This document shows positions 14,643-26,600 of a DNA stretch of 64,000 nt, one piece after another; position 1 is the first letter of the stretch; every line of letters starts with the position of its first letter. Made by a program: the position numbers and the translations under genes. The stretch comes from Pegea sp. RAD2-039 (Eukaryota; Chordata; Thaliacea; Salpida; Salpidae): contig JAQGEQ010000380.1 of the NCBI GenBank assembly GCA_034620365.1, positions 3,844,001-3,908,000 on the forward strand, read 5' to 3'. A model generated the notes under the pieces. It did not search any database. It was given only the letters and a program-made list of their open reading frames with translations, and had not been told where the DNA came from.

Positions 14643-17600
14643 ATGGTAACTAACACTACAGGTTCGGTTAACGAAACAACCACAAACTCTAAAGTGAAAG
14701 AAAACGGCGAAATTGAAAAAGAAGCTCTCACAAAAAATGATTACCTACCTGTAAAATCAAATTCTGAAGAACCTTTGAAAACGACGACAACAACAGATAA
14801 AAACGTTCGGACTGAAAATAATGATATGTCTAGTAGTGAAAAGCAAAACTTTAGCCATGTTCCAGTCTCTAACGGGTTTCCACCTAACTCTTCTTTTAAT
14901 AACGCTACTCTAGGAAACGGAGGTAGTATGGCCCATGTATCCTGTACAATGAATGGCCCACAACCAAATGGTCCTTACCCTGGTTACACATCTTACGCTC
15001 ATAATCAGCCAAAACAAGGATCGATTCGTCCACCCATGCATGCAATGACAAGTTATGGTCCTAACCAACGTTATACAACTTCTATACATGGAGGTGGTAC
15101 ACAAACCCTAGGACAACTTTTAGCTGCACCTTCAAGGTTTCCAGCACAATATCCTAATTACGCTAGCCACACAACAGCAAGTCAGGGAGACTACTCTCAA
15201 AATACCCAACAAAATTGGTCTGTTATGCCCCCCCAGGTACATATTCGTTTGTTTACTTTTTATACGTAAAGTTTCTATAAAATATATTTTTTTATCAATC
15301 GGAACTAATTAAATGTTAAATTATGACTATTGTTTTATATTAACCTACTTTGTTTTATGCTAAATTATACTTGTAAAGTAATTTTAACTTTAAATTACAG
15401 TAAATTATCTAACAATGCAATAATTATTATATGAAGTTTTATATATTTAAGTTTAATGATTAAAGCAAATTTGAGTTTTAGTAATTGTCCATTAGCGTGA
15501 ACTCAAAACTGTAACCAAAATAGAATTAGAACTATTTACCAGTTTCAACTAGGCCCAAAATATGATTCAGTGGCCTTGAGTGCCTTTCTGGCTGTTGTAT
15601 CTTTTTGTCTTTTAACTCAACATTTTCTTATAAGGCTATTTTTATGCGAAAAATTCAATATTATTAGGCAATTTATAATTTCAGAATTATTGTAATAAAG
15701 CTTTTGACCCGTAATCTAAAGAATTTTTTTTTCAATTTTATAAAGTGTACAGACCAGTTTTTAATCACTATTGTTGATAAGTGATGATATAATAACTAAA
15801 TGTTTGTAGATATTTAGTTTGCTATGTAAACATTTGTAAAGATTAAAGCTTTTTTGAATAAGTATAATTTATTATTTGTTAGTATTTTTTAAGTGTTTCT
15901 CAGTTGAAATTAAAACTATCTAATAGTCTTTGGTTTTATGAAAATATTTCTCAAAGTTTCTTTTCTTAAAATATTTATATAAGCTTTTTTAAAATTCCTT
16001 AGTTTTATTTATTTTTTTTAACTTGAAATAAGTTTTTATTTTTGTATATATCATAAGCAACCAGGCTTTTATTTCTTAATTTTGGTCCACATTTCACAAT
16101 TCTTTAGTTTTTTGTTTCTCAAAAAATGTTTTTAAAACCTGTTGTTTAGTTAGTAACTTATCTCAGTTACTTTAAGAATATCTTTAAGCTATGGTTTTTA
16201 AATACTTAATATAGTAACATTAACACTTTGGCAAGTATATTTTGTTTTAGTTGTAATATTAGATAACAAATACTTAACCAAGTATAGTTATGATGATATA
16301 ACTACAAAATATAGCTAAGTTTTTTTTTATGAATGTTGGTTGATCTTGGTTATTGAAATTGTTTGTCAACTCTTAGCTCTATATTCTTTAATATATTTTT
16401 TATCCTAAATTTTATAAATTTTAAAGTAATCTTTGGCTAATGTATTTCTTAAGCTTCAAAAGCCATCTAACTGACAATATTAAAGTTTTCACGAATTTTA
16501 TAGTTTTTAATAGTTATCTTGTAGTACAAACATATTTATCAAAGTTATCAGTTTAAAATATCAGTGTTAGTATGTGTTTAGACTTTGACTTATTATTTTA
16601 GAGTTTGTTTTGAATGTATTAGTTTGATATTTAAAGAAACTTATTCAAAAATAAAAGTTTTAAATCTTTTTTTTAATAATAAATCAAATTTAACATTTAA
16701 ATTATGCAGTTATTTTGTATGTGTCTTTTGGAATAAAAACAGTTTAAAAATATGTTTTTTTTGTTTAAATTGTATTATTGCCATTAGTTATCATAAATAA
16801 TTTATTAAATGATAATAATTAAACTACCATTAATAGAATTTTGTTTGTTTTATTTTATTTAATAAGTTATATTTAGTAATATTAATTACCAGGTTGTCAG
16901 AGTTTATATTTTTCAGTATTATTAGAGAACTTTTAGATGTGTTTAAATCTTAATATATAATCATTAGATGATGAGTTTGGAAAATATTTTAAATTAATAT
17001 TTAGCTAACAATTGTAAGAAAAATAATAATATTTCAGATTTTGTGCAGACTTTTATCTAAAGTTATATTTTTATTGAAATTTTGCATTTAAGTATATTTC
17101 CTCGTAAGTTTATAGTTTCATAAGTTATTATCATTTAGTTTTTATAAATTATGTAATACTTTTAGTGAAAATTAATATGAATTAATTAGGACTAATTATA
17201 AATTTTTCATTTTTATGTTAAATTTATTCAATAGTTTTTAATAAAGTTTTTGATGTTTTAAATATAATTACTTTTGATGTTAACTTTAAAAGTCTTTCTT
17301 TTCATTTTAAAATTTGATTTGAAACTGTTTTAGTAGTTTTATCAACTATTTCATAGTTTACCAATTAAATACTTTTGTTGAACAATTAGACTTTAGATTT
17401 TTCTTGTATATAGATTTGTTAAAAAATATTTTGTAGTTTGAGTTAACAACTTCTATAAATTATTTTAAAACAATTTTTAATAATATTATTACTAGATGTT
17501 TAATGCATTTTCATAAAAAATTAAACATTATTTTTTGTCAAAACTTATTATATTTTGAATGTTTATAATGTGACTTATGAAATTAATTAAACTCTTTAAT

Positions 17601-20600
17601 TTTTCTCTCTAATCTCTGATAATTTCTTTTTTATGTTAGATTTAATTGATAATTTTGTAAATGAATATATTTAAGTTTCTTTATTAAAAGTTTAGATCAA
17701 AGTTATTTTAAGAATTTTTTATTATTTTATTTTTTTAATTATTTTATTTTAATTTCATCTTATCATATTTATTAGTTCCTTTTTTGAATTTAAATTTATT
17801 TATTGCTTAAACTTATGCATGGTAAAATTTAATTGCTTTATTGATTTGTCTTTACATAAAATTAAATGTTGAAATTATCTGATCTGAGTTTCATGCCTAA
17901 ACTTTTAAAATTTATTCAAAAAGTTGATTTATAAATGTGATTTGTTTTCTAGTTTAATGTTATCATATAAAATTGATCTAATTATTTTAGATTTATATCT
18001 TTCAATATAAACAATTTTTTATTTAGTTTTAATCTAACTGGAATAAATACTACTAATATAAAACAACTTTTTGTCCATAAAATATTTGACTTTTCTTAAT
18101 CACATCAATTGTTTTTATTTTATATTTTTAGCAAACTTTTTATTTTAACAATATATATATATTATTCTATTAGTTTCATTTAACTTTATTAAAATATATT
18201 ATATTAATCTCACTGTCTTAAACTCTTTCTTGAAAAGTTATTATTCTATAATCAGTTTATCATTTATATTTATCATTATGTAACAAAGCTTTGTTTACTT
18301 ATATTTTGTTCGTAAACCTTCATTGTATTATGCAAATTATGTTGCCATTTCATTATTTCTCATGTCTTTTATTGTAGTATTTATCTAAAATGTTATAATT
18401 TGTTATTAATTTTATCTAAACAATATTTTTGCTCAGAATTTACCTTGTGTCTTTTTGTTTACTGTAGAAATATTCTTCTAAGAATTTGTTTTGATAATAT
18501 ATATTAGTTTTTGTTTGTTTGATTTTATTACAATTAACTGTAAGCAAATAAAGTAGACTTCAATATAATTTAAATTTATCAGTTAGAAAAAGCTCTTATG
18601 ATTTGTTAACTTATATATTTACAAAAATAAAAGCTTAGTTGTTTTGCTTTCAGTTGAATTTTATTATCTACTTTTTATTATTATTTTCATTAACAGTTCT
18701 TATATTATTATTATTATTAGGATTGCCGTCACAAAAATATTTTTAAACATTTGTTTATTTTTATTAATATTTTATTATTATTATTATTATTCTGCCTTTA
18801 GCATTACTATTGAGTTTTCTTAATTTTTTTTAATCTGAGTTTTCATTTAGATTATTAAATTCTGTCAAAGAAATTTATTACAAAGTTTGAACAATTTAAA
18901 TTAACTTTTAGAAGAAATGTGTGATGGTTCTAAACATGTTCTTTTAACATCATTTTTTAATTTCTGGAGTTAGAAAATGTATTTAAAGGAATTATCTTTT
19001 ATTTTTCACTACTAACTAATCACAGTATTTAATTACTATTTTGCAATCACTCATTATGATTTATAGCAAGTTATTTTAGATAGTATTGTGTGAACACTTT
19101 TGAAAGAGTGGGTTGCAAGCGGCAACTTTTTTTTAAGTTTTTGTTCTGGTGTTTTTAAAGAAAACGTGATTTAGATTTTTCTTTCTGTACAGTGTAAACA
19201 AAAATTTAAAAACCGAGCCTAAATTTTTTCTCCAATAAAATACTACACAGCTGACTCAGGGTGTAATGATGCGTCTAGTTTTGACCTATCGCTGTTAATG
19301 TCTCAAGCCACCTCCACTCAATTTTAACGTTATTTGAAAAATTTTCCACCATAGTGACGTCATCTTTTTAAGCTGTGTGTGTTTCAGAGCAGATTTGTTT
19401 ATATGTGTGTGATTCTTAAGACTGATTTTCCTGGATGTCGATGGTGCTAGTCTACTTAATGGCTTACTTTTACATTTGTTGTTCTTTTAACTTGTTGTCA
19501 AATTTTCTTATTTGTTTTTAATTTTGCAGTAGCTGTAATGGTTTTTTCTCTAAAACTAAATTAAGCTAGTAAATTATTCTGTTGTCTAAATAGAATCTGA
19601 TAAACTGTGGGCTTGAAATTTATGATAATAGCTTGATTGCTTAAAAGCATCTTTACTTGCTCGGTAATTTTCTTTGAGTTAAATTAATCTCTGCATATTT
19701 CCAATTCAGTTTTCATTAAAGTTAATTGCTTAATACATGTGATTATCAGAAACAATTTGATCAAATAAATGATGATAACAGTTATATCGAGAAATGCTTT
19801 GTTTGTCTTTCCCCATATTTTTTGATTTGTATGTAAATATTATTTAAAAAACCGAATTCCAGATTAGTTTGACAAAAATCTTGAATATTGGTCGAAATAT
19901 TTCTCAATGAAACTTGATTTTTAAACTATAATTATGATGACTTAAAAAATAATTTCTTAAAATTATTTGAAAACGTGAAGAAACTTGGGTTTTAACCTTT
20001 GACTTTTTCACCTTCAATTTCATTAAGCAAGAATGTTTTTACAACAGCAATTTTGAAACATGTGATTCTATCTTTCATCTAGATATGTTTATGTGATGAG
20101 TTTCAAGTTGACAACTAATCAAGTGAAACTTTTTTTCACTCTTCTTTACTTTCTATTTCCTCCAAACAAATTTATTTACTTCAATGGCCAAATAAGAATT
20201 GATTGTTATTCTTAGAAATATAACACCAACAGAATATTAAGAAATGGAAAGTAAACAGGTTGAAGCTGTAAAAGCGTATGTGAAAAAGAAATTGTACAAT
20301 AGAAAAAAACCTTTAAAACTTGCTAAACGAGCCTTAAGCGAGTTGATGATGGTTACTGTTGTGCTTTTGCAATTTTTTATCAGCCTTTCTAGCAGGCAAG
20401 ATAGCTTCTTTAGTTCTTTTAAATACACGAAAAGGTATATACGATATCAAGCAAGCAGAACCGGGTCTACAAACTAACCAATCTAGCCTTTTGCTCAACA
20501 AGCATAAAAGCTAACTTACTCATTTGTTCGTCCATCGTACCAGTCCTACTCGCACACTCTATTTCGTCAGCGAGCTCTCGATGCACTGAAGCTTATCAAC

Positions 20601-23600
20601 TGCTCCTCTTTCCATCTTTCTTTCATTCTCTCTATATCTTGTTTCGCAACTTTTTGTTTCTTGGCATGACTTACTTTGCAAATCAGTTTGAGAAGCTATT
20701 TCCTTTCTAACTACTTTGTCCGCTTCTCTTTCTTTCTCTTCGCTTTTTCAGGTACAGTTTGTGTGCATGACCAAGCTTTTTTCTTCAGTCCTACCATCTA
20801 TGTTGCCTCTTTATTTTTCTTTTAGTCTTCATAGTGTTTCATTTTATTGTTTCTAAAAACACTCAGACATTTCATTTAACTCCTATTTATGTAGTTTGTT
20901 TTCTTTTTTAATTTCATGAAAGCTTATATTGATAATCTCTTCAAAAGATAATTTGTTTACTTAAGTGTAACAGTATGATCGTATTCTACTTCATAATCTT
21001 TTACTGAAAATAATTAGTTTTTGTTGTTGTTGTTTAGTAAGTTTCAACATCTCATATTAAACGAAATGAACGAAACATTTACATTTAAGTTTACTCAAAT
21101 TTTCGCCATTAGGTGGCGTCGTTTTACTTGCTCAAAGCTACATCACTGCTTGTTGTTTCGATGTCAAATTTCAGTTGAAAAGTTTTCAAATTGTTCAATT
21201 CGAATTCTTCTTAGATTCAGTAGTTTCAAATTTGTTTCAGTTCAATTCTCTACTTGTTTTCTTAGACTAATTTAGATATTTTAAAAATTCTAAACATTAA
21301 TCTTGTTATTATAAACCAATTTTCTGCTTTTTAACCTTCAACGATTATCACAAATATAATCTGTAGATCACTACTTATCTAGTTTGTATATTTACAATTG
21401 TTTACATATCTTACTTATCTACAGTACGCTAGAGGTAATGAACAACAGGCTGAAAGTTACAACCAACAACAGCACTACAACCAACACGTTAGATATATGA
21501 ATCATCCAAACTTACCAAGATATCCTAACCCTGCTACTCCTGCATCCACTGGTAGTGTGTCTTCCTACCAAGCTCATCAGGTGAATATTTTTACTATTTT
21601 TTTAAAAGCTGCTAGTTTACATGTGATATTTTGTAGGTACAGCAGACTTACCCTCATGAAAACAGACCCGTTTATCCAGGATCACCATACACTGATTACC
21701 ATCCCTCATCTACACACAATCATATACCTCAGCAGCAGCAACATCCATTTTATTCAGTTCGTCAACAAACTCAGCAACATCCTACACAATATCCCACTAC
21801 GGTGGTCAGTTATTATCTTTCTCTAGTATCTTCAAATTTATTGTTCAGATTAGATCGACAACTTCTTGTAACTTTACTAATTTCTTTTCTTACTTGTAGA
21901 AGATTTCACATCAGATTATAAATATTTCTTCGATTTCTAACTGATACTTGCACAGGAACCAAACCAAGCTAATAACCAACCTATGGCAGCTGAATCAGCT
22001 TCTAGACAACCATCAAGGCCAAGTTCGACTGCTTCTGCTCATCAAATACCAGCAAATGATAGGAGTATAATGTCACCAAATAGAAAAGCTCCTCAAGCAG
22101 CTCCTAATCCCTCTCAACCAAGTACTAGCGTGGCGGCGGGTGAGTCTTTTAACTGTTGTTTGGTGCTTTGCATGTTTTGCTGGATGTGATTACTTGCTCA
22201 ATAAAACTGCTTCTCCATAACCTCTACTTATAAATGAACCAATTTCCAATTAACCTTATTTGCTGATTGGTTGATTTCTTTGCTCCTAACCCTTCTCAAC
22301 ACCCAATCTTCAAAGCCAGCAACCAATCCCAACCAGCTGCTGACCCTGAATTGATTGTATAATGTAGATCAACCTCCTTATTCAGGAACCACTTCATCAC
22401 CCCAGAACCATTCACGTCATCATCTACGAACCACTGCTGGTTCAGAAGCAACCAATTCACCAGTAGCTACCTCAGCTACTGGTCAATCTAAAACCATCCC
22501 ACCACAATCATCAATTTCATCACCATCTACTCAAACCATGCCAACTGGTGGGTCTACTTCTATGGCGCGTTCTAACACGGATGGCTCTTCACTGCTTCCT
22601 GTCTCTAACGCTGTATCAATGCCTGGTACGTTTGAAAGGGCAGTTTGCTGCTTGCTTGCTTGCTTGCTCGTAATATTTGCTGTTTGTTGGGTTCTTTGAT
22701 ATCTGCATTTGGAAGTTGTTTGTAAGCTCGTGAAGCTTGTAACTAACATCTTGTGTTTATTGTCACATCAACATAATTAAGTTTGTAGCTCTCAGATTTG
22801 ATCAAAATTAACTTGGATGATTCTATATTTAAAAAACAAATTTAATTCAATCAAGCGTTACACGATGTGCGCCCGTCTACTACTTATCGCATTATTTGTA
22901 GCTCGAAAAACTTTATTATGAATCAAGCCATGCATGAAACGCGCGCTGCTTCTGGAAGATAACTATAATTGACTAACAACGCTGTGGGGTGATAATTTTC
23001 GATGTGTGTTTAACCACATCACCTCCTCACGTGTTCTTCTTGTTGATGTTTTCACATTTCTTTTGTTGTACTTAACTGTTTGTGATTGTTATGTGAGCAT
23101 CCATCCCACATCAAACAACTAACCCCACCGCATACTAACTACTCATCAAAACTTCATCGATGTAATCAACAAATGTTTGTATACAACACAGCTTACAGTT
23201 CATCACTCAATCGTGCTACAAACTATCCTATGCATGCACCCAACTATCCCCAACACTCACCCCAGCAGATGTCGACTCAACAACCAATCTATCCTAACCA
23301 ATCAAATCCACGTATCCAAAACGTCATTCCACCAAATAGACCAAGCACACCAGGTAGTGGTGCACTCTTGTGGTGGAATCTTTTCATTTATGTGGTGATT
23401 GTTTTATGACAGTTACCCCGAACGCCGCCGGCAAACCTCATCACGTTGCTTCAGTGAACAATTTCAACAGTCAACCCCATACACCACAACCAGTCTATTC
23501 ACCTGCTCCACTTTGTAACTGCTTTTGTCATTTTTCAAACACCACTCTTGTAGTTTGTCAAGATAGTCTAGTGTGATTGGTTGATGAATATTTGTGTTTT

Positions 23601-26600
23601 GAAATCACCAGCACCTTAGTTTACGTGAACGTCTCTGATCGTATGGTTGAAACTACCGAAATTTGTTGTTTTGAAATTGGTTGAAATGGTTGATATCAAC
23701 CATCTTAATCACCATCAAATTCTATTTCAGCTTATAACACGGCATCACCAGTACCAACACCAGAACGACGATTATCGAAGCAAAGTACATCCAGTGGTGT
23801 TGTACCATCACCAGATTCACAACCACTCCGGCAAGGTGCTGCACAAGCTGCTGCTGCTGCGGCAATTGCAGCTGCTGCACATACAGCTCAACCAGGGTAA
23901 GTACTCTTCCATCTACTAATTTCTTGCTTCTCACCTTCTAATCATCTTCAGAACTTCTAATGTACCGAAACAGCATGGTAACTATTACCCAAACCAACAG
24001 CAACCACAACAACAACCAGCAGTACCAGCAGCTGGTTCATCACAACAACCAGTAGCACCACCTTTACCACCTCACCAGATACCACAAACACCACAAATAC
24101 AACTACAAGGTCGTCGAGTGATGACACCAGGTGGTTACATGCCAACTGAGCCTGCTGCTTACCAACCAAACATGTATCCGCGGATGCCACATCATGGTAT
24201 GACGCCCACCACAGGGGGTGTAGTCCCTCGTATGCCAAGTCATCCCCGTTTAGCTAGCTCACCTGGACTCCAACGAATGCCATCACCTGCTAGCATGTAT
24301 AATCATGCATACACCAATCAACCCCAATCCACTCCTTATCCCAATTACTACGCCCCAACAGGTGCCGACCACCCCCGCCTTCCCAGTTACCCCACACAGA
24401 TGAACGCTTATCCGGCGCCTCGAACTCCTGTACAAGAAGATTCTAAAAAAGTGAGTTTTCTAACTTGTTAACTTCACCTAGCAACCACGCCACGTTTCTA
24501 GGTGCCCCAGGCGCGGTCTGCATCGCAGAAGTTAGCGGCCTTATACGAGCCTGCAGATGAACCTGGTAGACGAGAATTTATCGACAGTGTTTTGAAGTAC
24601 TGGGAAGATAAGAACCTGCCTCTTAAAAATGCGCCCTTGATGGGTAGGAAGACTCTCGATCTCTTCTTCCTCTATCGGCTTGTCAAAGAGCGAGGCTTCA
24701 TGCAAGAGGTTGCAATCACTCGTCACTGATTGGTGCATCGACTCACGTGATCACTTAACAGGTGACCAATCAGAAGAAATGGAATGAAATCAGTACGTTG
24801 ATGAAACTACATTCATCATCAACATCCGGGTTCACTTTAAAGAAGCAATATTGCAAATACTTATATGGCTTTGAATGTCGATACGAACGTGGTGAAGACG
24901 AACCTCAAGAAGCCCTCACCAGGTTCATCGCCTTCTCCACTTCTCCGTTTCCTTGGTAACCGATACTGTTTATACAGAATCACTGAAGCGAATCGCAAGA
25001 AAAAGAATCAAGCTGATCACGTGACGTCTTTGAAACAAGAAGATATCAAGAACAACACGTCACCAGCGAGGATCCCCACACCTTCTATGACGTCACGTAT
25101 GCCCTACAACACCATGGCTGGTCCACAGTATTCACGATACAACCCAGCTGCCCCTGTACCCTCTCCGAATCCTCATGGTTATGGTCCAGCTCAACAACAT
25201 TACCCACCTCATCATAACATCACTAACAGTATGTCCCCAAAACCTCAAATATATGGTCCACAACCCTTACCAGCCTACCCTGTCCACCAACAAACTGCTA
25301 ATTACCCGCCCCCTGCCCCAGGTTCTAGTGCTGCCACTGTGTACCCGTCCATGTCTCAAAATATGGCCCTACAGCCCATCATGGCTATCCCAGATAAACC
25401 TCCTAGCCGTGCACCTTCGGACACTATGTCACCAGTGACCAGCACCCACAAACAGCCTGTCCCAAGCCTGACGAGTGAAATGTCCGATTCAAACTCCCCG
25501 GCGTTGAAGAAGCCCCCAGGAAGTGATAATTGCACCGATTCACCAGCATCGAGTGTTGACAACTCAATTCAGCCGGGAAAAGTCACTCCAACTCCCGCAG
25601 CGACGCACCTTCCATCCCCGATGAATAAACTAACACCACAGTACAAGATGCCTCTACCACCTCAGCCTGTCCACCCTTCTGGTCCTAATGCTGGACATAT
25701 GACTTACCAACCACGACCCACACTTGATCCTTTTAACCGACCGTATTTGAATAGCCATCAAGCTATGCCACCACCCACTTCATATCAATATCCCAACAAG
25801 TAATCAAATCATCAACTTTATTCAATTTGAATTTCATCTGTTCCATTTCCAGTGCGTCCCAGACAAGACAACAGATCCACCCTGGCCCACCTGTGGCTTA
25901 TCATCATCCACAAGACCCGATGCATCGCGCTTATCAAGGTCAAGCAATACACGGCTACTCGAACAGGCCGTACCCACATCAACAGGTCAGTTATATGATT
26001 TTGTGAATAATTTGAAATTGTATCATTTGAAGCAGTCCAATTATCAAATGTCACAACAGTCAGTCCCTCCTTCTAATATACCTACTCAAGGGCCTCTTAA
26101 ACGACCTGGAGCTGAACTTCCTGGCCCACCTAGCAAGTATCCACGACCAGTAAGTGACCGTGATCTTGTAAATGATTCAATTAATTGGTTTATGTCCAGG
26201 AAATGTCCACACATTATCCCCCAATGAATATGAGAGGATTCGAAAATATGATGAGTCGTCACCACTCACCTTATTCACAAAACCCTGGCCCTGTCCAGCC
26301 TGGTATCATGCATCCTCCGCCGGGCAGTGGTGGTATGCCACCTCGAAACCACAACCTTTATGTCCACAATACCTCAGCATCTATGTACCAGGACCGATAC
26401 AAACCTCGGGCAAACCCCAGGATGGGTTGGCGGGCAAGTATGGTCCGTCCTAGGTTAGAATCACCAGTCACACATCAACACAGAAGGTTAGAACTAACCA
26501 CCTCTGGTTATGTTTGTGACCACTTGCATCACAGAATGACTCGTAATTCATCTCTGGCCCACCTGGTCCGTTCTCGTGCCCAGCCAATCTTCCCAGCTGG

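Noticed and set aside
24865..25803. 312-codon ORF taken as a separate protein starting [10 protein letters not shown]
   Set aside because: The first part is the ARID exon in a wrong frame plus a 55-nt intron. From 24978 to 25799 it is ARID1 exon 12.
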